Source: Marsupella aquatica
Taxonomy: Eukaryota > Marchantiophyta
DNA: 64,000 bases
NCBI GenBank assembly: GCA_973895155.1
Contig: OZ316892.1
Span: 22,134,001-22,198,000, forward strand
Direction: 5' to 3'
Part shown: positions 23,214 to 35,505 of the stretch, one piece after another
Position numbering within the stretch: the first letter of the stretch is position 1
Layout: every line of letters begins with the position of its first letter
Program-made: the position numbers and the translations under genes
Notes under the pieces: generated by a model
The model's input: the letters and a program-made list of their open reading frames with translations, nothing else
What the model was told of the DNA's origin: nothing
The model's database searches: none

Positions 23214-23924
23214 TTCTCTGCACTTACGAAACCCAAACAATGATTAAAGAGAACAGGATTCAACAAATGGAAACATTATTCACGGTGGAATACGATGAAT
23301 ATCATGCCTTGTCGGAGAGTTCTTCCCTTAAAACAGCTCAAAGAATAGACCCGTGCTTACCTGAACTAGATCTGGAGAGTGTTGAGAACTTGGAACACTG
23401 ATAGCAGTTCCGAATGAAAGAGATCAAGTCGGACGCGGTGGAAGTGATCGGGAGAATGATTTGGAAGACTGGTGGTTTTTGGGCTAGCGGATTTGTTTAA
23501 GTGGACCGTTCGACGCCTTGGATTCGAGTCTGGTTCGAACGGTAAGTGTCCCGTTCACTTGCAAGTGACTTAATTAGTGTCCAAACGGCCTTAATCCTCC
23601 TTTCCTCGGTAGTAATGACACGTTGATTCTTTTCACGCGGGAATCGCGAAGTACTTTTTTGTTATTACTCTTCCTCGGGTGGGAATTTTCACATGTGGAA
23701 GCCTGTACGTGGAGACCGTACCTCGTATGAGTGGCTCAATGTGTTGGCATCATTAGACTAGCGATTTCGCTGGCCTGAAGATATGTCATTTTGATCTATT
23801 GCGTTCACGGGACTAGAATCGTCCATGGGTAGCCGTCTATATTTATTGATCGAACAGGGTCTCCATGCTAGCGAGGAATATTCCAGACCTTTTTTGGGCC
23901 CCAATACAAGGTGACATCTTGCCC
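23214..23924. other. right spacer of Mutator-like element
   Basis: No supported gene. One palindrome (23757-23774) and two half-sites. Confidence 0.5.
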
Positions 23925-23969
23925 GTGCGAGCAAAAATTCTACTGTTTGCTCGCACGTTACAATTACCC
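23925..23969 (-). repeat. Mutator-like element right TIR with internal hairpin
   Basis: 23943-23956 is the inverted core. A second copy of GTGCGAGCAAA in plus orientation at 23925-23935 makes a perfect 11-bp hairpin with TTTGCTCGCAC at 23946-23956. The left end has no such second arm. Confidence 0.8.
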
Positions 23970-23980
23970 TTTTGTTTAGA

Positions 23981-24822
23981 GGAAACTTGTCCCTAAGTAT
24001 AAGAGGGAAAGTTTCCACCATTTTACTCAGACTTGCATTTCACTTGTGAAAGTCTCCTTCTTTGAAGAGAAGTAATAGATTCATAATTTTGGTGATCTAT
24101 GCTTTGTGTTTGGACATTAGTGTGTGACCATTCTTGCTAGAAAATCTATGGAAAGTGACTAGCAATGTCATAGTTAACCTTTAGGCTGACTGGAAATGCA
24201 TGCCTGAGACCATGCAAAGGTCTAAAGATTCATGTTGACTATGGAATACTTATGGCTTATTAAGTATTAGTGGAAGAAGCATCATACGAGAACTCACAAA
24301 TTGCGTAGTACTAAAAGAGCAATCTGAAGGATTGAATCGAAGAATAAGTTAGTTCGGAGTGATGAGTACCGCCTTGCTTTGACCTGGCCATAAAGTTAAT
24401 ACGGGCTATCTTATATACATCTTTTACAAATTCTTAGATGGTTGGCTTTAAGGATTAGCTTTAGGCATCAGCCTAATTTAGTCAGACTCTCTGTTGACTC
24501 TTAATCGTGCCTAACTTAGTCCTGGATTGCTAAGTGGCGAGAGGAGATGAGACATTTAAGGCTCGCCTAATCCTCTCTTTACGCCTCCGGCTTTTGGTTG
24601 TTTTGTTATAGTTTTAGAATTAATTATTGCACTGTTGATGATGCAAACATCACAATACCTGAGGATGTATTAAAAATTCCTTCCACCTGACCTAAGCATG
24701 TCGGTAAAGGCTTAAAATCTGAGATAGGTTAGCTTAACTATCTCAAAGTATATTAATATCATCTTTTAGGTCTCACAAGCTCTTAACGGGAACAAATTCT
24801 GGTTGTTTAAGAGGAAAGTAGT
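23981..24822. other. CACTA sequence, no gene seen
   Basis: AT-rich and non-coding; probably 3' flank of the TNPA-like gene. Confidence 0.5.
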
Positions 24823-27666
24823 TCATATTTCCTTAATCCCTACTCTACAATATCGATCAAGTCCACATACTCCATCGATTTTGGTAATAGCAATCACCTG
24901 CTGATCCACTGGTGATTTCAATTTCACCATGTCTCCTACTTTAAACTGTCACACATCAACAACATAACACAGCCATTTCATTACTTAGACTTGTTAATGA
25001 CAAGTTACAGCAAATAAACGAATAGGACATGTATTGAAAGCAATCATTTGCTTTTGCTCACCTTCAAGACAAAAGGTGAAGGGATCGACTTTGAAAACTC
25101 TGTAACAATGGCTTCTTCAGATGACTTTGTCAAAACAACTTCACGTGTCAAAGCTTCTATTATCTCCTGCAAAACAAATTAGGGTGAGACAACTTACATA
25201 AGCATGCCCTACCAGGTTCACATTACAAATTCATGGGATAATGAACACATTAATAGTACAAAGTTTAGGGTTTAGATGGTATTCCAACCTTATCTTTGCC
25301 TGCTTGATCATGCTGCGCAGGCGAACTGTATACCACCTCTGTTTCTTCATTGATCTCTTGCTTCACAATCACTGGGTCATAATTGTATTCCATAGCAGCA
25401 TTGAGATCAATCCCCTGATCATCTTCAACTGCCCATTAACATTTCAAGACATTAGAAAACATTCACTAATCCAAGTCATGCATGCTTGATTACACATACT
25501 TTAACTGTCCTCTGTAAAGAACATACCTTCTTTGGTCAAGTCCACCAAAAAGTCTAGTTTCACAGCTGAAGTACTACGGCCTGAATGACTTTTTGGAACT
25601 GAACTCATTCGTGAGGGCATTGAAGACTGTCCCGGCCCAACTGGGACAGTTCTGGTTTCTTCCAGATCTTGACTTAGGCTAGGTTTTGTCAAAACAGTTA
25701 ACATTTGCTTAAACCCAACACTCATCCCTGTACTTATTGCATTCACAATTGTACTCAACATATGCTCATCACGTCCTTCCTCGTCTCCCATCATAGCCCT
25801 GGAACCTAGTGTCTGCAACCATTGAACAATCATACAAAAGTTAGTGGATATCACCTAGACTTGGCAATTTGGAAATCAAAAATTGGACTTGTGAACTAAT
25901 ACTCACAATTGACTTTCTGCCTCTCCGATAAGATGGTGTGGTCTGTCCTGTGACAGATCTCACACTTGATACTCCAAATCTATCATCTTTTGAGCGTAGC
26001 TCAGACAGAGGTGGACTTTCCCCTCTTTTTCTCTTCTGAGCAATGAAACCAAACAATACATATTAGAATGAAACTTCTTGCTTCTTTGCATACCAATTGC
26101 TAAAACAAAGGAAGACACATGCTGTAAGCCTACTTGTTGTTTACAAACATTCATAATAACTGTAAATGAATCTTGTATACTTACAAAGTCAGACTCCTTC
26201 CCACGGTAGCCACCTTGTCCAACCCTTGATGGATTAATGACTTTAGATCTTGCATACTTCATCTTGTCAATGCTAGACATCCCTTCTGGAGACAGCCACC
26301 ACTCACACAATGCCTTCCAATGTTCAGGCTTCACATTCTCAGGGGGCTTCTTGTCCAAGTGTCTTCCACCTTCCTGAAAATGTTTGTGGAGTCTTGCTCG
26401 CTGTGCTTTCATTACTGCTGAACAATGAGACCTGAACTTCTTCATTGACAGAGTCCCCTGTACATACTCCCAATCGTTCTCCAACACAACATAAACATGA
26501 AGAAGAACCCCTGAGTCTTGCTTCTTAATCTCACGGATAGAAGGATTCAGTTTACCCATACACACAGCACGAAGATCATCTCCCCAGCGTGCCCGATATG
26601 GATCATTGGGATCAACATCATTGTTCCAAATATGCACACAATGCATCATAAGAGACCAATAATAGAGGACAAACAATAAATCACAAGCATGATCTTTCAC
26701 AAGCAACATATAGTGATTGCAACTTTCTTCATGCCCAACTTGCGACGCTCGCTTGTGTACTCTTCCCATTGTTTCTTTGCAGCACGAGATGATTGTCGTA
26801 CGTGTGTCTGTTCTGATCTTTCTGTGACAATTCCATCATCCAGATCACGAGCAGATGCTCTAGGCAAGGGTGTCACTACCACAACTAAACAAAGAGATTC
26901 TGTTAGCAAGTCAAACATTAATGTAACTTGTGACAATCAATCTGCAACTGTGAGAATCTCTGAACTCAGGATTCACTTGGCAAGTCAAAAACAAGTTCAT
27001 GGCAAGTGAGGTAATGAATAAATTACTTACACACACTCACTTCCTTTGTCCTAGGATCCACATAATATTTAAGCCCTGACTTTCGGGGAGCCTGAGGATA
27101 ACAGTGTGCACATTCAAGTAATTAGTAACAGTAGCACCAGATTGAGATATACAGAAATTGGACAATTAATGCAATTATTTAGCTTCAAGTGAAGTAGAAA
27201 ATGACAGTGAGTCTTCTCTTACCTTACGTAGCTCTTGAACACCATCTGATTCGTGATCATCACTTAAACCTGCCCCATAATTTGTGTCAGCTGATTTTTC
27301 AGACTCATCACTCCCACTGTTGTCACTCTCCATGATTTTCTCCAGGTGCTTGCCAAGTAATCGTGAACTCCTACGCTTTGCTATAGACGGCTGATTCTGT
27401 TCAGTCTTCTTTGACAACTTAGATAGACGCTTGACCCTTGCCTCACCTTGTAAACTGCAATCACCCTGGAAATATCATGAGTGTGAACCATTAGTAATAA
27501 AGTCAAGGCATAAATTCAAAACTATACAGGGATAGAGTACATACTTTAAATCTCTTGCAGCAGTTCCTACGAACTGGTCAAGTATAGCTTGGTTGGCTGC
27601 TATGTTCTTATTCCTCTGTGCCTCATAGGCATTCTCAGAACCTTTCACCCCAGACCGATCATGCAT
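24823..27666 (-). CDS. TNPA-like protein of the CACTA element (multi-exon)
   Basis: Several short GT-AG exons: 27666-27547 and 27465-27223 are exact by frame; further exons lie near 27090-27030, 26885-26185, 26040-25910, 25815-25515, 25431-25290 and 25168-25063, and the last is 24945-24823. The first exon (YEAQRNKNIAANQAILDQF) is like TNPA relatives. The centre carries the plant En/Spm 'Ptta/Transposase_24' pattern: MKAQRARLHKHFQEGG, then P-WKALCEWWLSPEG-S-DK-KYARSK...GQGGYRGKESDF. A KVGDMVKLKSP block ends the protein. In En/Spm the partner protein binds subterminal repeats and brings the two ends together (family knowledge). I found no stop inside the recognisable exons, unlike the neighbouring transposase. 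Confidence 0.7.
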
Positions 27667-27739
27667 TTCAATTCAAAACTGCATAAAAAACACTATCACC
27701 AAAGAGCAATCAGTACTTCCTGCCCCAAGTGGCACATTC

Positions 27740-30700
27740 TCACTCTTCATCTGAATCTTCTTCATCTTCCCAGACATCATCATCATCACTATCACTTCTT
27801 GTCAACACTACCATCTCCTGAAAAACTACAATTTCTCCTTCATCCAAGGGCACTCGTCTGTTAGCTGCTGCAACAAGCTCAGCCTCAACAGCCTCATGAC
27901 GATCCACAAGATCATTAAACTCAAGGTCATTTATACCCTCAACAACTCGTCGAGACCTCCCTTCCTTATGGAGGACATGTCTCCAAGAGGCCCTGGCTGT
28001 GTTTGGGTAAAAGAAAACCTGCTCAATCTGACTGGGCAAGACATAATCTAATTTCTCAGCTGAGGGATAAGCCAGTCTCATCATGTTTCATTGATGGATT
28101 AGACCTGTCCTCTCCCCACTTAGACCGCACCCACTTTGCCTTCAAGATTATGGCTGGTTCAGAATGTAACACAGGTCCATAGTCAAGCACAAGTATCTGT
28201 GTCAGAACCCCCACATATGTAAGCTTGGCCAAATTCACCCCGGTTTCTTCCCTGCTCTGCTCATGGAAAGTTGTGGCCACCCCGGAATCAAATGTAGCAT
28301 ATCCTTGACAATCAGTGTCCCTAAGAGTGGACATCTCACGCCATTCACCATTCCTATCTTTGCAGCGCATCACTCTATAATGGTTCCCAAAAGCCTTCAT
28401 TGAAATGTAAGACAAAGCCTTCTGGCTTGGTGGAAAAGAAATTGCAGTCAACAACAACTTGTCCTCATTGTCATCCAGGTTAGCCTTGTGTATTGTATCC
28501 CTGAACCACACTCCAAAAGGAATGGAAGCAAATTCAGCAGGACAGGCCATTGCTTGACGTCTGCCTCGTTGTCGTTCTGCATTATGCTGTCTTAGAACAA
28601 CTTCTCTTTCTATCCTTTGCTCCTCCTCTTCTGACTCATACAACCTTCCAAGCAAGCAAAGAACAATATCAGATACCACAAAAGAAAGACTGTCATATTG
28701 TGACAATGCATTTAGAACTACATTACTGAACACTCAGACAGCCAGCAACAAAATGATGTAGTTATTTCATGTACCTGAGCCATGGTGCAACCTGTACATG
28801 GTTCTGTAGATAATAGGTGTGGGCAGCATCTTGATCAGCAACACTTAGAGACAATTTACTTGAGGCCCTTCCAGGACCACACCTTTAACCCCTGCCTCTT
28901 CTTCAGAGTCCCAGACCCGCTGCCGAGTTACTTCGCACTGAACCATATACTCTACAGTGAGAAATCCCAATGCCTCCTCTAGGATATAACCCTCAGCCAT
29001 AGATGCCTCTGGTTGTGCCCTATTTCTTACAAAACCCTTTAGTTTTTTCAAGTATCTCTCAATTGGATACATCCACCGTTGTGACACAGGTCCACATATA
29101 TCTAGCTCTTCCACTATATGCACCATCAAATGTGTCATGACATCAAAAAATGAAGCAGGAAAATGCATTTCCAGAGCACACAAAGTATGTGCCACATCTG
29201 TCATCAGTTCATCCTTAGTGCTAGGGTCCCAGACCTTACAGCAAATTTTATGCCACACACGACACACACTAATGATAGCCATTCAAGGTCCTGTTGCCAT
29301 CAAGTCCTTCAATGCCAAGGGAAGTATCTGCTGCATGAGGCAATGGTAGTCATGAGACTTGAGGCCAGCCAACTTATTGCTGGCTCTCACACACTTTGCC
29401 AATGAGCTACCAAAATCTGTGGGAACCTTCAAGTTCTTCAAAGTGCCCAGGAACTTCTCCAGCTCTGGTTTGCTCATCACATAGGGCGCCTTGGGCTTCA
29501 CAAAGTGATCCTTCTTATTGTTTGGATGAGGCTTCATCCATAGCTGCTCATGAATGCCTTCAGCCTCCATATCATTCCGCACAGCAGTGGTATCCTTCTT
29601 CCCAGAAGTAGTGTGAATCAAATTCTGAGCAATGTTCTTCTCTGTGTGCATGGGATCCAGCACATGGTTGATCAGAAGTTTCTGCATGCAAACAACAAAA
29701 AGCAAATCAGTCCAACTGCAAATTGACATGTGTGTACAATGCTGGTTGCAATATCTTCAAGTAAAAAACGTGAATGCAAGTGTGATTTTACTCACCGACC
29801 AGTATGGCAGCATTGCAAGACCTTGTGTCCTCTTCACCCCATGAAGCTTCGAAGGACAGTTCTTGCTTCCTTGTTTGGCCCCAGGTGTTTTCAAGTACTC
29901 TTCCACCTCAGCAGCAAAGGCTAATTTTTGCTCACAAGTCATCCTTTGGGGAGGCCCCCGTGGCTCGCACTCCCCATCAAATTTTGCTGCATAACTTTGG
30001 GAGCGGTACTTATGGTTCTCCTCCAACCATGCACCTTCTACTCCCCAGAAATACATTCTTGGATAGAGCAGCAGACCTTCTGCAGCTCACATTGGGACCA
30101 CACACAATGCATCCATGATATCCTTTTGTGACTTGACCCGATATGAGACCCAAAGCTGGATAGTCATTCACTGTCCACAATAGAATGGCCCGCAGATTGA
30201 ACCACTTATTCAGGCCAGGCCTATCAAGTGAATCAAAGCATGGAACTCCCTCCCAGAGCTCCAAAAGCTCCTCCAACAATGGAGCCATGTAAATGTCAAT
30301 GTTGCGGTCAGTCACTGAATCAGGCCCAGGGATCAGCAAAGATAACATAATGAAGAACTTCTTGGTGGACAACCAAGGGGGCAAATTGTAATTCAACAAT
30401 ATTACCACAGGCCACGTAGAATGCTTGAGATTGTTTTCCCCAAAGGGATTCACACCATCCAGAGCCAATCCAAGGTGTACATTGCGAGGCTCTGCTTCAA
30501 ATGTTGGATCAATTGTTGTATCAATCTCCTTCCATGCCCTAGAATCTGCAACATGCCGGACCTTTCCATCTGTGCTTTTACTGTCCTTATGCCATGTCAT
30601 CAACTCTGAAATAGCCTTGCACCTATACATTCGTTTCAACCTGGGTATGAGGGGGAAATGTCGAAGGACTTTCACAGGTTGCTTTGATTGCCCAACCTGC

Positions 30701-30879
30701 TTATACCTAGGCTTTTTGCACAGTGGACACTCATCGCAATCAGCATGCTCCTTTCTGAATAGGACACATCCATCCTCACAAGCATGAATTTTGACATAAT
30801 CCAAGCCAGCATGACTGATCAGCTTCTTGCATGCATACAGGTTTTTAGGCAGCAGATTCTTAGCAGGCATCAACTGTTT
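27740..30879 (-). pseudogene. TNP2 transposase, 3' part (broken)
   Basis: Continues the TNP2 gene interrupted by P2. The first exon here has LPKNLYACKKLI, a DGVNPFGENNLKHSTWPV block and LLIPGPDSVTDRNIDIYMAPLLEEL, all diagnostic of Transposase_21 (TNP2). Downstream exons give DPMHTEKNIAQNLI, ALEMHFPASFFDVMTHL-VH and GPVSQRWMYPIERYLK (DUF4218-like), then TYVGVLTQILVLDYGP (DUF4216-like) and an acidic tail ending at 27740. Damage: an in-frame TGA at 29283-29285, and apparent frameshifts near 28880-28905 and 28060-28070. The product would be the catalytic transposase; this copy cannot make it. Confidence 0.85.
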
Positions 30880-31464
30880 TGTGGTGCGTCCCATGGCTCC
30901 CTAAACCCAAGAAACCCCCCAGCTCAAGCCGATTCTCGCAGGTTTCGTGCTTGGCGAGGCCGTTTCCGCGGCTTAGCGGCATGGGACGCTGCTAACCTTC
31001 TACTACTACTATTAACATTTTACACACATATACTGGACAGATCCTTCATCGGGTCATGAGATACGTAGCCGGCCTAATATAGGCCTTCCCCTGTCTTCCC
31101 CTGTCTTCCCCTCCGTCTTGTTAGGTATGTTTGGATTCCGCCGCCGGAATGATCCCCAATAGGCTTGGTTAAGCCGCTAAGACCTCTCTCAGCTCGACAC
31201 ATCCAACTCTCACTCCCCTGCTTACTTTCCTTCCTTCTGTTGATGTGGGCACTCTTCACACAAGTTAATGCGACACACAAATAGCAAAATGACTCATTCT
31301 GACTGAGTCATACCATGCACTTGCCATACAAACAGTACATCTCATACACAAGTTCTGCGAACTAAGCCGTGAGGCCAACTCTATTCAGCTCTTAGGCATG
31401 AGGAAACATGAATATACACAAGGGTCACTGTATGACTAACCGAGAGCTTCTCGTACTACTTGAT
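30880..31464 (-). repeat. P terminal repeat R, copy 2 (in P2)
   Basis: Uninterrupted 585-bp copy. It continues directly into the P 3' untranslated region at 31465, which gives the empty-site sequence for the CACTA insertion in P1. Confidence 0.85.
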
Positions 31465-31800
31465 CCTAGCCTGGCTGGTGCAAACTAAAAACTTGCTAAA
31501 GAAGAGGCCCTGAGCTCCCCGCTGCCCAGGTACTTATCCTGGTAGTGGATCCGCCATTCTTTGCATCGTAAGCCTAATCTACCTGACAGTAATCTACTTG
31601 CCCGAATCTACCTATGTACAGCAAGGCAGGAGCACAAATGTTGCTCCTACCAGTGGAACCGCAATCCCACTAAGCTAAGTGTCAGGGCCGCTCCTGGTTC
31701 TGATCCTAATCCTAAACGTGGAGATCCGCGCCCGCCCTGCCCACTCACGCCTCCTCCCTCCACGTCCGCCCTCCCTAAAAGGAACGGCACCCTTGCACCG

Positions 31801-34800
31801 TCACGACACCGGTGGTGGATCCTCAATGGACGCCCCCAACACTTCCTCCTCAGCCACTGCCGTTGGCCCGCCTACTGACAGATTACCTGCCCTTGACCGA
31901 GTCAACTCTCCATCGGCCTGACTAGGTCCACCTTCGGCTTCAGCCTCGACACCGGCCTCGGCAATACCCACGGCTTCGGCCTCAGCCACTCCCACGGCTT
32001 CGGCCTCCCCTTCCCCTAGGGTAGTTGGATCCTTAGCCGTGACCCTGTCTGGGGTCGGTGCTGGGTCTACCTCCTTGATCACCACGGCCTGTGAAGTCGT
32101 ATTACTCCTTGACCCTGAAGGTTTCCGCTTCTTCTTCGTTGGTGGCTCGGCAGCTGGTCCCTTCCCCTTCCCACTTACTTCCGGCACTGGTGCAGTTGAC
32201 GCGGCTTGTCCTTCGGCAATTACCACCCCTGGTAACTGGTTTGTCCCAACGGGAGATGGACCTGCTGCAGCTAAGCATTTAAATACTGCGGCTTGTTTCT
32301 TCAGCCGCTCTGTTTGGTTGTCGGCCCGCCGCTGTAGGTTCTCCATCTTCCTCGTGATTTCCTCCAACTCCTCTTGGGTTTCATCCAGGTCCTTACGTGC
32401 CCCCTCCAGCTCGTTTTTGGCCTCCTCCTGCTCCCTGTGGGCTTCCTCCAATTCCTTCTTCAAGGTAGCCCTCTCCTCCTGGGTTGCTCTTAGCTCCTTG
32501 TCGAGCTCTGCAATGATGACAGACTCCATCTGGTTCATCTTGGCGTAAGTCTGTTCGACCATCTCGTCCTTCTCCCTTAGGTCGGCCTTGAAGCTGGCCG
32601 TCAGGGACGCAAGCTCCTGTTGCAGCGCCATAATCCCTTGATAGGATTTCCCTAACTCGACCTCCTTCTGCTCAAGGGCTCCACGGATTTTCTCGAGCTC
32701 CCCTTTCAACGCCCATTCCTTTCTTTGGGTCTCTGCCATGGCCCGGCTGTTGGCTGTTATGTGGGCCTCCTCTGTATTCTTCAGCTCTTGCTTCCACTTT
32801 TCCCTCTCTTTGATCGTGTCGGCCAACTCTTCCTGCGTCTGAGTCAGTTTATCCTTGATATTCTGATTATCAGCCTGCGCGGCGTCCAACTGCCCCTGCA
32901 TGATGTTCAGCTCATGTCGTTTAATCCGCAGTTCATCTTGGGCTTTCTTGGCCGCCCTTAGATCTTCAATCTCGGCTTCCATCCTCCTAAGCCGCCGAAT
33001 GACCTCGTCCTTCTTGCTTCTCTCTAAAGCCACCGCTTCTTCTAATTGGTGCTTCTCCAACTGCTCCCTATGGAAAAAGGGTCCTACCTCCAACTCCTCT
33101 CCAAAGATGCCGAGCGCAAGTTCCCCACACATCTCACCATACTCCATGGCTCTATTCTTAGCGTAGGTGGAGTAAGTAGAAGTGATCGGCATCGCCCATC
33201 GTGGCCTCTGCTCCCAAGCCGTCCTGCGGATCTCTTCAATCGTGGCTAGAGGTTTGCTTCCTTTTTCGGCTAGCCGCCTGATGTCCTCCGGCCAATCTCC
33301 TCCTGGTAAATCCTTTTCCTTAGCCAGGGCGGCCTCTTCCTCCTGCTTGATTCGCTCCTGAAATTCCTGCACCGTCTGTTTTATGCCGTCAAAGCTCGGG
33401 GGAGCAACATCTGGTGGGGGAGACTCAGGGCTACTCTGCTGGTTGGGGTCCCCTCGCACTACCCTTGGAAGTGTGGGGACAAACCGGCCACAGGTCCTTA
33501 CTCCTGGAACGTGATGGTCCGACCCATAGCCGGAATTATCATTGCTGCAGTCCTCCACTGCCTCCTCTACCTCTTGGACGTCCGGCTTCTCCCTCTCCTC
33601 TTCGTCGGTAGGAGCTTCAGGCAATTCTGCCTCAGATTCGGAGCTTGAGGTTCCCACGTACATTCGAACACCTGGCTTGGATTCCGGCCTGATTCTCTCC
33701 TTGTTTCCAGCAAAGGGGTTTTCTCTTGTGAGCCGGTGTAAGCCTACCTCTGTAGTAGTGTCCTGCATTGTTGCCGTTGCCGTTGTTGTTGCCGATGCCG
33801 ATTTCTTTTCTTTCTCCAGTAGTTTCAGCAGACTCTGCATGCCTGGTTGCTGCATCGGCAAGTCCTCCTTCCTGGGCCTAAACACCTACTCGATCGTAGG
33901 ACTAACAGGTGGTTGAGGCTTCTCAGCCAACGGCCTCGGCGTTGGAGCTTCCTCGGGTGCCCTTACCTGCAGGGGAAGTACTGGGGCAAAAGTCTGACCT
34001 CTGGCATACCGGCACAACAGCGGCATGTGATAGCCAAGACGCGACACGCTCCCCATGCCGATTACCTGCTGCTCCTCCTTTAAGATCTTCTTCAATTGGT
34101 TGAGGAGGTACCCGTTGTAGTCCCGGCTTGGGTCTGGCCTTTCTGCCAGATAGACCTGTGCCTTGCCGATCTCTGCCCTCGGCAAGTTACAATGCATGGT
34201 CACCCGCAAGAAGTCGATCATCTCTCCTATGTGTGGGTTGGTGCAGGTGTTCCGGAAGAAGCCATTCTTCGTTGATGGCCCGGGGAACGACCGGAACTCC
34301 TTGTCAGGCAAGGTCTTCCTGGTATCAACTTTGGTCTTATTGCCTATCGGCAGGCCAAACACTTCGGCAATTACCTTGGGAGTAAGATAGAAATCCTTCC
34401 CATATATCCTCGTGCAATTGGTCTCGGGTTCCCATGACCCCACGAATTCTAATAGGTCTGACTCCGGTACCTCCGGCTTCAGCCATGGTAATCTTACAAA
34501 GGCCTCCAAGCCGGATCCGGCCATGAAGCCTTGGTACTTCTTGGTCTGCATGGCCATAAAGCATGCATCCTCCTCCCGTGCAAAATGTAGTTGCACCTCC
34601 ACCGGTAGGGTTGCCGCCCAGCCCTTCCAGGTGTCATCCCTGGTTGGAATGGCCTTGATGGGATCGACCTCCTCCTCTTCGGCTTCTCCCTGCCTCCTGC
34701 TCTGCTGCTCGGCTGGCTTCTTTGGTGCCGCCGACCTCGTTCTTTTTGCCGGGGTGGCTTCATCGTTGACGGCTCCCTTCCTCTTCATCTCTGCTGCCGT

Positions 34801-35439
34801 GGAGGTTTCTCCTAGCACCGTTGCCTGGGTCCACCTTTCCGTGCTACCCTTTAATTCCCAGTGTATGTCGTTGCAGTTCTTGATGGCCTCTCAGATGCCG
34901 ACGACGCTGTCTTTGCAAAACAGAAGATCGTCGAGTTGATTGGAAGTAGGCGTCCACAGGAACTCGTCCTTGATGAGTTCGCCTCCTAAGAAAGCCGTCT
35001 TTTGCAGCTCCCACAATCGAGCGAGCTCCTGCCGTTCTCGAGCTGCCCTTTCTGACTCCTCGTCCTTGTAAGTCTTGATGTACTCAGTTGCCCGTTCGAA
35101 CAGGCATCCCCAGAAATGTGCCGCTTGATTGACGTTGCTCATACCCTCCTTAGGTCGATCGTCGGTATCAATTCTCTCCCCGAGTGCTTGCCTAAGCAGC
35201 TGACAGTAGTTGGCCTCCCGTAGTCGTCTGCCTAGTTCGTGCTCGCAAATGAGCCACCATCTCCTGCAAGCGCTCCTTACCCCTCTCCTCTGCCGGTCCT
35301 TCTTCCCGTTGATCCTTCCTAGCCGCCGACGCTTAACGCGCCCTAACCCTAATCGGGTTTTCACCCTCAGCCTTACCTCCGGCCTCTGCCCGGGTTCCAT
35401 GGTTGCCCCTAATTGTTTATATTTTCCTTGTTTTGTCAC
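31801..35439 (-). pseudogene. P-family protein: plant transposon-protein domain plus coiled coil
   Basis: One minus-strand frame of about 1212 codons, split by TGA (34891-34893) and TAG (33886-33888). First part: a basic N terminus. Second part (34818-33889): a globular domain with LLEFVGSWEPE...RIYGKDFYLTPKVIAEVFGLPIG...LPRAEIGKAQVYL, the pattern of the 'putative plant transposon protein' family. Third part: about 350 residues of heptad-rich, Glu/Lys/Gln-rich coiled coil, then a KKKRK basic site and an Ala/Glu repeat tail. The degraded P1 copy has CAG at 53937-53939 where P2 has TAG, so the stop is secondary. Its role is unknown; a Gag-like or structural protein is possible. Confidence 0.65.
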
Positions 35440-35505
35440 TATACTAAGGTGTTCCTAGGGTGCCTTCCTGCTTTACCCACTTAACCGGCCGAGTGATTCC
35501 TGTCT

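Larger units (their letters stand above)
13510..23874 (+). repeat. dispersed 18-bp palindrome family GCTAGCGANNTCGCTAGC
   Basis: Full or near-full copies at 14796-14813, 16993-17010, 18158-18175, 18253-18270, 20534-20551, 22312-22329, 22442-22459, 22583-22600 and 23757-23774. Half-sites lie at 13510, 13527, 22259, 23483 and 23867. All lie between the TIRs of the Mutator-like element, and all are in introns, spacers or ends; none is in coding sequence. The central two bases vary while the arms stay paired, which suggests selection on dyad symmetry, as for a dimeric DNA-binding protein. Confidence 0.9.
13478..23969 (+). mobile_element. 10.5-kb Mutator-like element with transposase and ParB/methylase-like gene
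   Basis: The ends form a terminal inverted repeat: GGTATTCTATT then core GTGCGAGCAAACAG at the left (13478-13502), and the same core inverted at 23943-23956 followed by a related GGGTAATTGTAAC tail to 23969. It is flanked by a direct repeat TTTTGTTTAGA (13467-13477 and 23970-23980); one more matching C makes it 12 bp. Terminal GG and a duplication of about 9-12 bp fit the Mutator superfamily. Inside are a plus-strand MULE-like transposase, a divergent minus-strand ParB/methylase-like gene, a small convergent minus-strand gene, and many copies of an 18-bp palindrome. It is inserted in the left part of the CACTA element. Confidence 0.85.
30880..35505 (-). mobile_element. P2: P-family element inserted in TNP2
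   Basis: 4626 bp, flanked by AGGCATCAACTGTTT (30865-30879) and AGGCATCACATGTTT (35506-35520), 13 of 15 bases identical. Read on the minus strand it has a leader of about 66 bp, one long coding frame (35439-31801, two in-frame stops), then an untranslated part including R (30880-31464). It has no pair of LTRs, no TIR, no RT and no poly(A). A duplication of about 15 bp and a one-sided structure look more like target-primed retroposition than LTR or cut-and-paste integration. P1 and R' elsewhere allow R to be an LTR instead. Confidence 0.75.

Noticed and set aside
32039-32548. Plus ORF of 169 codons opposite the P coiled coil
   Set aside because: Antisense shadow of Glu/Lys-rich coding sequence, read as Ser/Leu.
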